From the NCBI GenBank assembly GCA_023411775.1, contig JAEYOL010000144.1, forward strand, positions 1 through 31,881: a stretch of DNA of 31,881 nt, given 5' to 3'. Of the stretch, positions 16,058 through 24,346 are shown piece by piece. The notes under the pieces are model-generated. The model saw nothing but the letters and a program-made list of their open reading frames with translations. It did not search any database and was not told the origin of the DNA. Source of the DNA: Bacteroidota bacterium. Lineage in GTDB: Bacteria; Bacteroidota; Bacteroidia; Chitinophagales; Chitinophagaceae. Each line of letters opens with the position of its first letter. Positions within the stretch are counted from its first letter, which is position 1. A program made the position numbers and the translations under genes.

Positions 16058-16827
16058 CCCTGAATAAAAAGATCTATTTTCTCTCCGATTTTCATCTTGG
16101 AGCCCCTGACCATGCAAGCAGCCTGGAAAGGGAAAAAGCTGTCGTCGAGTTCCTGGACTCAATCAAAAATGATGCTTCCGAGATCTTCCTGGTTGGTGAT
16201 ATGTTCGATTTCTGGTATGAGTACCGACAGGTAGTTCCAAAAGGTTATGTGAGACTGCTCGGTAAACTTGCCGAACTCACTGATATGGGAATACCCATAC
16301 ATTTCTTTGTCGGTAACCACGATATGTGGATGAAGGATTATTTTCAAAAAGAATTGAACATACCTGTTTATTTCGCACCAAAGGAGTTTGAGCGCGAGGG
16401 TAAAACATTTATCATTGGTCATGGCGATGGGCTGGGGCCGGGCGATCATGGTTACAAGCGTTTGAAAAAAATATTCCGTAATCCCGTTTGCCAATGGCTT
16501 TTTGGGATATTGCCACCGGTAGTAGGGATGGGTATTGCCAACTATATGAGCCGGAGGAGCCGTGCGCAGACGGGGGCTTCAGAGGAGGTTTTTCTCGGCG
16601 AAGAAAAGGAATGGCTGATCATTTACTGCAAGGAAGAGTTGCAAAAAAGAAATATCGATTTTTTTGTGTTTGGACATAGACACCTGCCCATAGATTATCG
16701 TCTTGGTAATAGCCGGTATATCAACCTGGGCGACTGGATACGTTATTATACCTATGCTGTATTTGACGGTTCTGAGCTGGAATTGAAATCATTTAAAGGC
16801 CAGGAAGGAAAAATCATCCGGAATTAA
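16054..16827 (+). CDS. lpxH: UDP-2,3-diacylglucosamine pyrophosphatase
   Basis: 257 residues, calcineurin-like phosphoesterase. It hydrolyses UDP-2,3-diacylglucosamine to lipid X, the fourth step of lipid A synthesis, at the inner face of the inner membrane. The metal-binding set is complete: SDFHLG (Asp12, His14), VGDMFD (Asp49), GNHD (88-91), GHGDG (His123) and GHRH (His208, His210). The VGDMFDFWYEY context is typical of LpxH and not of general phosphatases. A hydrophobic insert (WLFGILPPVVGMG, about 148-160) probably touches the membrane. The start overlaps the GGCT stop by four bases; the next gene begins one base after its stop. Confidence 0.9.
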   Translation: MTLNKKIYFLSDFHLGAPDHASSLEREKAVVEFLDSIKNDASEIFLVGDMFDFWYEYRQVVPKGYVRLLGKLAELTDMGIPIHFFVGNHDMWMKDYFQKELNIPVYFAPKEFEREGKTFIIGHGDGLGPGDHGYKRLKKIFRNPVCQWLFGILPPVVGMGIANYMSRRSRAQTGASEEVFLGEEKEWLIIYCKEELQKRNIDFFVFGHRHLPIDYRLGNSRYINLGDWIRYYTYAVFDGSELELKSFKGQEGKIIRN

Positions 16828-16828
16828 A

Positions 16829-17641
16829 ATGGGGAAACGATTATATACAGTTTTGGTTCTAGTGTTAGCCCTTGGATCGGTTCACGCCCAAACGGAAACC
16901 AGTTTCCGGTTGGAAGGGGTTATTACGGGCGATATTGTTGCATTTACCGTTGACAACCTCGACAATATTTACCTGCTTAGCAGCAGTAACCAGGTGAAGA
17001 AGGTAAATGCCAATGGTGATTCGGTTGCCATATTCAATGATGTGAAGAAATTTGGCCAGGCATCCCTGATCGATGTTTCAAATCCTTTGAAAGTCCTGCT
17101 TTACTATAGCGATTTTGCCACCGTCGTTGCGCTGGACCGGCTTATGACGATCCGCAATACTATCGATCTCAGAAGATCCAATATTTTCCAGGCAAGAGCG
17201 ATTGGCCAGTCATACGACAACAAGGTTTGGATCTATGACGAGGTAGACAACAAACTCAAGAAAATTGATGAGGAAGGTAAACTGCTGTTGGAGACACCCG
17301 ATTTCCGGCAATTATTCGGTGAAGCACCATCGCCACAGAAAATATTCGACCAGGATCAATTGGTTTACCTATACGATTCTGCCAAAGCTGTTTTTGTTTT
17401 CGATTATTATGGAGCGCTGAAAAATAAAATACTGATTTCAGGCTGGCAGAATTTCAAGGTCGCGGGAAAGTATATTTTTGGTTCCTCGGGTAATAAACTG
17501 TTCAGGTACGATATAACTACTTTCCGTGTAGATGAATGGGTGTTGCCTGATGCCCTTCACGAAAGCATTTCTTTCAATTTCAGCGCTGCCCGACTTTATG
17601 CCCTGAAAAAAGACCGTATTGAAATTTATAGCTTTCACTAA
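16829..17641 (+). CDS. Secreted propeller-like protein of unknown function
   Basis: 270 residues with a signal peptide (MGKRLYTVLVLVLALGSVHAQ). Short repeated beta units with the pattern DxxxNIYLLSxxNxxxKxxxxG, DNKVWIYDEVDNKLKKIDEEG and GSSGNKLFRYDITT suggest a beta-propeller such as NHL-like or related repeats, but no exact family motif is seen. It begins one base after lpxH, so it is co-transcribed; that suggests an envelope role, though this is only positional. Confidence 0.75.
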   Translation: MGKRLYTVLVLVLALGSVHAQTETSFRLEGVITGDIVAFTVDNLDNIYLLSSSNQVKKVNANGDSVAIFNDVKKFGQASLIDVSNPLKVLLYYSDFATVVALDRLMTIRNTIDLRRSNIFQARAIGQSYDNKVWIYDEVDNKLKKIDEEGKLLLETPDFRQLFGEAPSPQKIFDQDQLVYLYDSAKAVFVFDYYGALKNKILISGWQNFKVAGKYIFGSSGNKLFRYDITTFRVDEWVLPDALHESISFNFSAARLYALKKDRIEIYSFH

Positions 17642-17690
17642 TCGAATGCTGGAGGGATTTGATAATTTCGAGGCATAATCGTTTTCTTCT

Positions 17691-18785
17691 ATGGATCAGT
17701 TCCTTGACCAGGTTTGGCTCGACAATACGATCAGGAGTTACCTGGTTGTAGTGGGGATTATTTTGTTCGTTGTCCTGGTTAAAAAATACGTTGCTCATTA
17801 TATTGCCGGAATCCTGTTTCATTTTATCAGGGCAGTCTGGAAGGATGTCGATAAAAGATCTTTCACCAACCTGGTCTCCAGGCCCCTTGGTGTATTCCTG
17901 GCTATATTTGTCTCGATCGTCTCTATCTACAAACTCAATTTCCCAACGCAACTTGATGTAGATATTTACCGGCTCACTTTAAAGGAACTTTTACACACCA
18001 TCGCTTCACTGGTGCTGATCATTTCATTTATCCGTCTATTATTAAGAATAATAGATTTTGTTGCCCTGATACTGAATGTGAAGGCCGATCGTACACCGGA
18101 TACCACTGATAACCAGCTTGTCGTTTTTTTCAAGGATTTTTTCAAAGTACTGATCATTATTGTCGGCGTGCTGATGGTACTCAAGTTTACGTTTGGTTAC
18201 CGGATCACCAACCTGCTGACCGGCCTGAGTATCGTGGGTGCTGCTATCGCGCTGGCGCTTCGTGAGAGCCTGGAAAACCTGATCGCCTCCTTTATCATTT
18301 TTTTCGACAAACCCTTCAGTATTGGAGACGTGGTAAAAGTGCACAGTTTTACAGGCACGATCGAGAAGATCGGGTTGAGAAGTACCAAGATCAGGACGGA
18401 TCAAAAGACATTTATAACGGTGCCCAATAAACAGATGGTTGATAGTATACTCGACAACCATTCGATGCGAACACAAAGAAAAGGGGAGTTGAAACTGGAG
18501 ATCGCGTTAACCGCTAATTCGCAACAGCTTGATCGCCTGGTCACCGGCGTGAAGTCATTGACAGCTCGTGAAGAAATTGAATCGTCTACCGTGTTGTTAA
18601 GCGATATTAGTTCCAATGCCTATATCATCACGGTAGACTATTTCACTGGTCCTACTACCGCTTCGGAGTTTAATGCGGTGAAAGAAAAACTGAATTTCGA
18701 TGTATTGAAAATGCTGGAATCGCTGCAGGTGGAACTCGCCGGCGCCAATACGGATATCAGGATCAATCAACCGGTTAGTTCCTGA
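17691..18785 (+). CDS. MscS-family mechanosensitive channel
   Basis: 364 residues. About four N-terminal hydrophobic helices (16-31, 64-82, 100-128, 146-168) precede the pore helix LLTGLSIVGAAIALALRESL (about 176-195), whose Gly/Ala face is the MscS hallmark. Then comes FIIFFDKPFSIGDVVKV and the beta domain with GTIEKIGLRSTKIRT and VPNKQMVD, the standard MscS signature. It opens on membrane tension to release solutes. It is longer than E. coli MscS (286) at the N-terminus. It is the last gene of the plus-strand run that starts at rsfS and meets a minus-strand gene tail to tail. Confidence 0.95.
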   Translation: MDQFLDQVWLDNTIRSYLVVVGIILFVVLVKKYVAHYIAGILFHFIRAVWKDVDKRSFTNLVSRPLGVFLAIFVSIVSIYKLNFPTQLDVDIYRLTLKELLHTIASLVLIISFIRLLLRIIDFVALILNVKADRTPDTTDNQLVVFFKDFFKVLIIIVGVLMVLKFTFGYRITNLLTGLSIVGAAIALALRESLENLIASFIIFFDKPFSIGDVVKVHSFTGTIEKIGLRSTKIRTDQKTFITVPNKQMVDSILDNHSMRTQRKGELKLEIALTANSQQLDRLVTGVKSLTAREEIESSTVLLSDISSNAYIITVDYFTGPTTASEFNAVKEKLNFDVLKMLESLQVELAGANTDIRINQPVSS

Positions 18786-18849
18786 TGCCATTTGCCTTTT
18801 AGATATTAAACAAGTTGAGACTGGTCCAAACAACACTCAATTGAGCTGA

Positions 18850-19359
18850 CTACTTAGTAGCAATTTCAGTGATCTCGTTTTCCACCATCCCGGTCCGGCC
18901 ATATTCCACAACGCGTCCTAATTCTTTTCCTTCTTTCATCACGATTACCGTGGGTACATTCGTCACATTGAATGCATCACTCAGGTGACTGATGGTCTTT
19001 TTATTGCGGTCCACGCCCACCACTGTCAGGCGTTCGTTGGGAAAACCAGCTGCATCCAGGAATGGAAATAGTTTTGGAATGATAACATGCGAGTCTTCGC
19101 ACCAGGTGCCGAGAAATACAATCAGTTGAATGCTGTCTTTTTGTTTTGCGAATTTTACAGCAGTCTCCTTTTCAGCCGGGTAGGGCTTAAGGTTTTGTGT
19201 ATACCATTTAAAATCGGGATCCGAAACGATCAATTCTTTTGAGATGATTCCTTTGAGGATCTTTTGTCCGCCATTTTCCTTGATCACCTCATATTGAGTC
19301 TGGGAGAAGCTTACAACGGTAATAAGGGCAAACAGGATTAAAAACAAGGTTTTCTTCAT
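18850..19359 (-). CDS. Exported thioredoxin-like protein with one active-site cysteine
   Basis: 169 residues with a signal peptide (MKKTLFLILFALITVVSFSQ). The thioredoxin fold is visible: IQLIVFLGTWCEDSHVIIP at 78-96, then the cis-proline motif NVTNVPTVIV and the ending GRVVEYGR. The active site reads WCEDS: Cys87 is present but the second cysteine of CxxC is Ser90. It cannot act as a normal dithiol oxidoreductase by itself; it could form mixed disulphides, resolve through another protein, or be a chaperone. A TTACTTTG box (one mismatch) lies at 19426-19433, 67 bases upstream. Periplasmic. Confidence 0.88.
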   Translation of the reverse strand: MKKTLFLILFALITVVSFSQTQYEVIKENGGQKILKGIISKELIVSDPDFKWYTQNLKPYPAEKETAVKFAKQKDSIQLIVFLGTWCEDSHVIIPKLFPFLDAAGFPNERLTVVGVDRNKKTISHLSDAFNVTNVPTVIVMKEGKELGRVVEYGRTGMVENEITEIATK

Positions 19360-19488
19360 GCTATCTATTATGATTTGTAGTAATTAGTGGCTCTCACATA
19401 GATGAGCGGCCGGATCTTATAGTTGCAAAGTAACCATGAAAAAATCAGGCTGTCAAACCCTGGCGGATTGTGGGGATGTAAATAATCC

Positions 19489-20034
19489 TTAAATACCTGC
19501 TTTCAATTCGAGCAAAAAGGACTTGATCTTTTCCAGCGACTGGATCATGGCGAATTTTTCTTCGGCCTTTTTATTCATTTTCAGGTATTCCTTGGCGCCT
19601 TCGATGGTGAATTTGCGCCGCCTAAGCAGGTCGTAGATCAATACCAGGTTTTTTATATCAACAGGGCGGAAAAAGCGGTCGCCCTTGCGGTTCTTGCGTG
19701 GCTGAAGAATATCAAACTCCGTTTCCCAGTATCGGATCAGCGACTGGTTCTCCTTAAACATTGTAGCCACTTCGCCGATCGAGTAATACTGCTTTTGAAA
19801 CAACACTTCGTCTTCCGGTATCTCGATCAGGTCAGCATTGATCCCAATATCTTTCAGGGAGCGGCGACCCCGGGTAGAGCCCTGTTTTTTATGAATCTCA
19901 ACAGGAATCGGTGCAGGAGCAGTTTCAACCTTTACTTCCACCTGTTCTTCCAACACGGGTTCGGTAACGGAATTTTCTTTTTCTGTTACAACGGGTCCAA
20001 AGTCGAACGTGATCTGTTGAAAAGGTTTATCCAT
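19489..20034 (-). CDS. MerR-family regulator with a long N-terminal extension
   Basis: 181 residues. The DNA-binding part is at about 82-152: YYSIGEVATMFKENQSLIRYWE, then a wing (KNRKGDRFFRPVDIKNLVLIYDLL) and the second helix-turn-helix half. No cysteine or ligand domain follows, only a short coiled helix (KAEEKFAMIQSLEKIKSFLLELK), as in the short Bacteroidota MerR group. Residues 1-81 are acidic and proline-rich with a basic patch (KKQGSTRGRRSL), which is not usual for MerR proteins. Its own promoter is next to the start codon. Confidence 0.92.
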   Translation of the reverse strand: MDKPFQQITFDFGPVVTEKENSVTEPVLEEQVEVKVETAPAPIPVEIHKKQGSTRGRRSLKDIGINADLIEIPEDEVLFQKQYYSIGEVATMFKENQSLIRYWETEFDILQPRKNRKGDRFFRPVDIKNLVLIYDLLRRRKFTIEGAKEYLKMNKKAEEKFAMIQSLEKIKSFLLELKAGI

Positions 20035-20045
20035 AACCGTATGCT

Positions 20046-20078
20046 CAAAGATACAAAGCTTGTATGCAGCACCGCAAA
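20046..20078 (-). promoter_or_regulatory. Promoter of the MerR gene
   Basis: The minus strand carries TATCTTTG (20046-20053), a full match to TAnnTTTG, with a TTTG at 20075-20078 as -33 box, 21 bases away. The -7 box ends 12 bases before the ATG at 20034, so the leader is a few bases at most. Confidence 0.5.
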
Positions 20079-20113
20079 GGTTATACCAACTGTGGAAAAA
20101 TACGAGGGGCTAG

Positions 20114-20374
20114 CCACGAATTGCACGAATGCCACGAAAGGGGGCCACAGATTACACGGATTACACCGATTGGTTGCACGAATGATACGAAAGGGGGCCA
20201 CAGATTGCACAGATTACACGGATTGGTGTCACGAATCTGCCTGACGGCAGAGAGAGTAGGCCACGAATTGCACGAATGATACGAAAGGGGGCCACAGATT
20301 ACACGGATGAGGTTGCCACGAATTGCACGAATGACACGAATGAGGGCCACAGATTCCACGGATTACACGGATTT
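20114..20374. repeat. Alternating A/B array of about 30-bp repeats
   Basis: Two unit types alternate four times. A units carry CCACGAATTGCACGAATG and then CACGAA or TACGAA (20114, 20174, 20259, 20315); B units carry GGCCACAGATTACACGGATT (20143, 20196, 20290, 20345). Copies differ by a few bases and A2 is shortened. Between B2 and A3 sits TGTCACGAATCTGCCTGACG with a CTGCC-TGAC-GGCAG hairpin. The array has no spacer of its own, so it is not CRISPR. ORFs across it are side effects. It lies between the MerR gene and the M23 gene, both minus strand. Confidence 0.85.
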
Positions 20375-20411
20375 ATTCCTCTATGCCCATCATACAAACC
20401 GCCCTGAATTC

Positions 20412-20518
20412 TTTTTTGGGTCAAGAAGAGCACGAAGAATTTCATGAATACACGGAAAAAATTCAATAAAGTCTCCGTGCTCGCCGTGTCTTCTTTGTGC
20501 CCTCCGTGACCAAAAAAA
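20412..20518. repeat. Long imperfect hairpin of about 107 nt
   Basis: Outer arms TTTTTTGGGTCA (20412-20423) and TGACCAAAAAAA (20507-20518) pair; further in, GCACGAAGAA (20430-20439) pairs with TTCTTTGTGC (20491-20500) with one wobble, and CACGG (20451-20455) with CCGTG (20483-20487). The apex is A/T-rich. It starts five bases after the stop of the M23 gene on the minus strand, where the run of seven T and the hairpin could also end transcription. Confidence 0.65.
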
Positions 20519-20522
20519 CCTG

Positions 20523-21494
20523 CTAGTCAAAACTCTGATTAGAAGCAGCTGCCTGTTTCAACAGGCGATCAAACTGTTCAGGTGTGAGATCATTATAGAA
20601 GAAATATACTGGGTCGATCTTGTTTCCATTCTTGTGCACTTCATAGTGACAATGCGGGCCGGTTGATTTCCCCGTACTTCCCACCCATCCTATGATCTCA
20701 CCACGGCTTACTTTCTGCCCCGGACGCGATTTTACTTTTACCATGTGGCCGTATAGTGTTTGATAGCCATATCCATGATTAATGATCACGTGATTGCCGT
20801 AGCCATTACCCTTATTACCTGCCGTAGTAACAGTGCCATTCGCGGTTGCATAGATCGGTGTACCCTGTGGCGCTGCAAAATCGAGTCCCGCATGCATCTT
20901 CACGGTTTTATAAACGGGATCTATACGGTAACCAAATCCTGACGCGATCCTATTCAGGTCTTTATTACTAACAGGTTGTATGGCGGGCGTATGCGATAAA
21001 AGCAGTTCCTTGTTTTTAATCAGGTTGTCGATCTGTTCGTAGGATTTAGCCTGCACTTTTACCCGGCTTGTCAGCCTCGACAGTGTTTGTGTTATGGATC
21101 CGAGGAGCTGGTTATTGGCCATTCCCTCGATGGTTGCGATCTCTTTTTCAGCTTCAATCTCCTTGGCCCTGGCGCTGTCCGGAATGGGATTGGCTTCAAA
21201 TATGGCGCGGTACACGCTATTATCCCTTTTTTCAAGTTCCGACATCTGCTTGTCCAATTGCTTTGCTTTTTCGGCAAGATCTGCGTAGCGATCGCGAAGT
21301 CGCTCATTTTGAAGGCGCAGTAATTTCTCGTTGGGTGAACCGATAAACTGGAAGGCAAAGTAGGAAATCAGCGCCGCTGTAACGAGGGCAGCTGCCACAA
21401 AACCAAAAACGCGCAGGAGTTTTACGCGCAGGGGTGTTTCCAGCTTTTCATAGCGCAGCGTATTGGTATTGTAGTAATATTTAATTTTTTTCAT
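20523..21494 (-). CDS. Membrane-anchored M23 peptidoglycan endopeptidase
   Basis: 323 residues. A membrane helix at about 28-51 after a basic N-terminus anchors it in the inner membrane; residues 55-165 are a coiled coil rich in Leu, Glu, Arg and Lys. The C-terminal LytM domain is complete: MHAGLDFAAPQGTPIYA with His201 and Asp205, GYGYQTLYGHM, and GPHCHYEVH with His281 and His283. It should cut peptidoglycan cross-links in the periplasm. The layout (helix, coiled coil, LytM) is like MepM/NlpD-type proteins. A seven-pair hairpin (AAACCAG/CTGGTTT, 21498-21519) lies just before its ATG. Confidence 0.94.
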   Translation of the reverse strand: MKKIKYYYNTNTLRYEKLETPLRVKLLRVFGFVAAALVTAALISYFAFQFIGSPNEKLLRLQNERLRDRYADLAEKAKQLDKQMSELEKRDNSVYRAIFEANPIPDSARAKEIEAEKEIATIEGMANNQLLGSITQTLSRLTSRVKVQAKSYEQIDNLIKNKELLLSHTPAIQPVSNKDLNRIASGFGYRIDPVYKTVKMHAGLDFAAPQGTPIYATANGTVTTAGNKGNGYGNHVIINHGYGYQTLYGHMVKVKSRPGQKVSRGEIIGWVGSTGKSTGPHCHYEVHKNGNKIDPVYFFYNDLTPEQFDRLLKQAAASNQSFD

Positions 21495-21615
21495 AGTAAA
21501 CCAGCCGTTAACCTGGTTTTCGCAGCGTACAAATGAACATCGAAACTTTTACCTTTGCCCACCAGCCACTGCGATGGATGGCGGGATACCCGAATTGGTA
21601 AATTTCCAATATTGA

Positions 21616-21647
21616 CAAATATAGGGCGTTAAACAGCAAAAATCAAC
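21616..21647 (-). promoter_or_regulatory. Promoter of the membrane-anchored M23 gene
   Basis: The minus strand has TATATTTG at 21616-21623, a full match to TAnnTTTG, with GTTG at 21644-21647 about 20 bases further upstream in the -33 place. The resulting leader would be about 115 bases and include the hairpin at 21498-21519. Confidence 0.5.
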
Positions 21648-21703
21648 CCAATTCAATGGCTTTGAAGCAAGTCCGGGAAAAAGCCTCCCATGGATGAAAA
21701 ATA

Positions 21704-24346
21704 ATGATTAAAATGACCGCAAGCGAAATACGACAAGAATTCCTGGATTTCTTTAAATCCAAAGGCCATGAGATTGTATCCTCAGCACCGATCGTTGTAA
21801 AAAACGACCCCACGCTGATGTTTACCAATGCGGGCATGAACCAGTTTAAGGATTATTTTCTCGGCAATAAAAAATCGCCATATCCCCGCGTGGCGGATAC
21901 TCAAAAATGCCTGCGCGTCAGCGGTAAGCATAACGACCTGGAAGAGGTTGGCGTCGATACCTATCACCATACGATGTTTGAAATGCTGGGCAACTGGTCT
22001 TTTGGTGACTACTTCAAAAAAGAAGCCATCGCCTGGAGTTGGGAACTGCTGACCGAAGTTTATAAGATCGATAAGGAAAGATTATACGTTACCATTTTTG
22101 AAGGTGATAGCAAGGAAGGCTTGCCAAAAGATGAGGAAGCTTATGATGAATGGAAGAAGTTTATTTCAGAAGACAGGATACTTCCGGGTAACAAAAAAGA
22201 TAATTTCTGGGAGATGGGTGATACGGGGCCCTGTGGACCCTGCACCGAGATCCATGTCGATTGCCGTGATGAGCAGGAAAGAAGATCTGTTGATGGACGT
22301 ACCCTGGTTAATGCTGATCATCCCCAGGTAATTGAGATTTGGAATAATGTTTTTATCCAGTTCAATCGTAAGAAAGATGGTAGCCTGGAGCAGTTACCCG
22401 CCAAACATGTCGATACCGGGATGGGATTTGAACGCCTGGTCAGGGTGCTGCAGGGAAAAACTTCCAACTATGATACCGATGTTTTCTCGGGGACGATTGC
22501 AGCTACAGAAAAGATAACTGGAAAAAAATATAACGCCAGCATAGGGGACGATAAACAGGCGATAGCATTTCGCGTTATCGCTGATCATATACGGGCGATC
22601 AGTTTTACCATTGCCGACGGGCAGCTGCCTTCCAATACAGGCGCTGGTTATGTGATCAGGAGAATACTTCGTCGCGCCGTCAGGTACTACTATTCCTACC
22701 TGGATTACAAGCAACCTCTTCTTCACCAGCTGGTACCTGAGATCGCATTACAGTTCAAATATGTGTTCCCGGAACTGTACCAGCAGGCCGAATTTGTAAA
22801 CAGGGTAGTGCGGGAAGAGGAAGAATCATTTCTAAGAACACTTGACAAGGGATTGAAGCGCATCGAAGACCTGGTGGGCGACAACAAAGCAGCCAGTACT
22901 TTCACCATCAGCGGCCGCGATGTGTTCGAACTTTACGATACTTATGGATTCCCGGTTGACCTTACCCGACTGATAGCAGCTGAAAATAATCTTGTTATCG
23001 ATGAAGCAGGTTTTGAGGCTGAGATGAAGAAGCAAAAAGATCGTTCACGTGCCGCTACTGCTATTGATACCGAAGACTGGGTCGATGTGAACAAGGCCGA
23101 ACGAACCAATTTTGTGGGTTACCACGATCTGCTTGTGGAAACCGAGGTAGTGAAATATCGCAAGGTGAAGTCCAAATCAAAAGAGCAGTATCAACTGGTT
23201 TTAGAAACCACACCTTTTTACGCTGAAAGCGGCGGCCAGGTGGGTGATAAGGGTTACCTGCAATTTGGTGAAGAGAAAATTGCCATCACGGATACGAAGA
23301 AGGAGAATGACCTGATCATACATTTCGCGGACAAGTTGCCCGCTGATATTAGTTTGCCTGTCACGGCTTCTGTCAATCTTGACACACGCCTGCGCACGAT
23401 GTACAATCACACTGCTACGCATTTATTGCATGCAGCTTTACGGGAAGTGCTGGGCAAACATGTTACTCAAAAGGGATCGCTGGTATCGCCCGATATTTTA
23501 CGCTTCGACTTTTCCCATTTCTCCAAAATGACCGATGAAGAACTGCGCCGCGTTGAAATCCTGGTCAATGAAAAGATCAGGGCCAATATACCGGTGGTGA
23601 CAAAGGAGTTGCCCAAAGAGCAAGCCCTGCAGATGGGTGCGATGGCCTTGTTTGGCGAAAAATATGCAGATACCGTCCGGGTAGTGATCATCGATCCTGA
23701 ATATTCCATCGAATTATGCGGGGGTACCCATGTGGGCCATACCGGTATGATAGGGTTGTTTACTATCGTTTCTGAATCGGCGGTAGCGGCAGGGGTGCGG
23801 AGGATAGAAGCCCTGACCGGGCCTGCAGCCATACAATATATTGCTGATAAAGTCGGGCAGTTCAGGCAGGTGACTGAAGTCTTAAAAGCCAAAGATCCTT
23901 TAAAAGCACTTGAAAAGCTCCTCGAAGATAAAGCAGCCCTGGAAAAGAAAATTGAAAGAATGGAAGCCCGTCAACTGGTGGGCATTCGAAACGAACTTCT
24001 TCAAAAGGATGAGATCATCAATGGTGTCAACTTTGTTGGGGATATTATTGAAGTCGACAACCCTGACGCATTAAAGAAAATCTGTTTTGACCTGAAAAAC
24101 AACCTTCGCGATTATGTTGCGGTACTGGGTGCCAATATTGGCGGAAAACCATTTGTGGCCATCGGCATGTCAGAAACCGTTGCTGCTGCCAGGAGCCTCG
24201 ATGCGGGAAAGATAATTAAGGAGCAGGTAGCCCCGCTGATCAAAGGCGGCGGTGGGGGACAGAAGACCCTGGCGACGGCTGGTGGTCAGGATGCAGGTGG
24301 ATTGCAACAGGTGCTGGAAACGGTGAAGAAATTATTAGGTCAGTAG
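21704..24346 (+). CDS. alaS: Alanine--tRNA ligase
   Basis: 880 residues, normal for the family. It charges tRNA-Ala and, through its editing domain, removes mischarged Ser and Gly. Class II catalytic domain at the N-terminus (FTNAGMNQFKDYFLG; RVADTQKCLRVSGKHNDLEEVG), editing domain zinc ligands in HTATHLLHAAL (His569, His573) and CGGTH (Cys672, His676), and the Gly-rich C-terminal end (GGGGGQKTLATAGGQD). ATG 21704 gives MIKMTASEIRQ; the in-frame ATG at 21713 gives MTASEIRQ, which is the usual family start and may be the true one. A five-codon ORF (MDEK) ends on the A of ATG 21704. Confidence 0.98.
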   Translation: MIKMTASEIRQEFLDFFKSKGHEIVSSAPIVVKNDPTLMFTNAGMNQFKDYFLGNKKSPYPRVADTQKCLRVSGKHNDLEEVGVDTYHHTMFEMLGNWSFGDYFKKEAIAWSWELLTEVYKIDKERLYVTIFEGDSKEGLPKDEEAYDEWKKFISEDRILPGNKKDNFWEMGDTGPCGPCTEIHVDCRDEQERRSVDGRTLVNADHPQVIEIWNNVFIQFNRKKDGSLEQLPAKHVDTGMGFERLVRVLQGKTSNYDTDVFSGTIAATEKITGKKYNASIGDDKQAIAFRVIADHIRAISFTIADGQLPSNTGAGYVIRRILRRAVRYYYSYLDYKQPLLHQLVPEIALQFKYVFPELYQQAEFVNRVVREEEESFLRTLDKGLKRIEDLVGDNKAASTFTISGRDVFELYDTYGFPVDLTRLIAAENNLVIDEAGFEAEMKKQKDRSRAATAIDTEDWVDVNKAERTNFVGYHDLLVETEVVKYRKVKSKSKEQYQLVLETTPFYAESGGQVGDKGYLQFGEEKIAITDTKKENDLIIHFADKLPADISLPVTASVNLDTRLRTMYNHTATHLLHAALREVLGKHVTQKGSLVSPDILRFDFSHFSKMTDEELRRVEILVNEKIRANIPVVTKELPKEQALQMGAMALFGEKYADTVRVVIIDPEYSIELCGGTHVGHTGMIGLFTIVSESAVAAGVRRIEALTGPAAIQYIADKVGQFRQVTEVLKAKDPLKALEKLLEDKAALEKKIERMEARQLVGIRNELLQKDEIINGVNFVGDIIEVDNPDALKKICFDLKNNLRDYVAVLGANIGGKPFVAIGMSETVAAARSLDAGKIIKEQVAPLIKGGGGGQKTLATAGGQDAGGLQQVLETVKKLLGQ

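Noticed and set aside
18836..18845. Ten-base palindrome CTCAATTGAG between mscS and the thioredoxin-like gene
   Set aside because: Too short and without a T-run to be called a terminator; such palindromes are expected by chance.
19795..20359. ORFs on both strands through the repeat array (for example a 149-residue plus-strand ORF)
   Set aside because: They translate the A/B repeats into His/Thr/Cys-rich text and overlap the MerR gene; the repeat explains them.
20114..20374. CRISPR array
   Set aside because: There are two unit types without unique spacers between constant repeats, units vary, and no cas gene is present.
21580..21620. tRNA-like 5' half (GCGGGATACCCGAATTGGTA)
   Set aside because: It resembles a D-arm, but no anticodon arm, T-arm or acceptor partner follows; it lies in the leader of the M23 gene.
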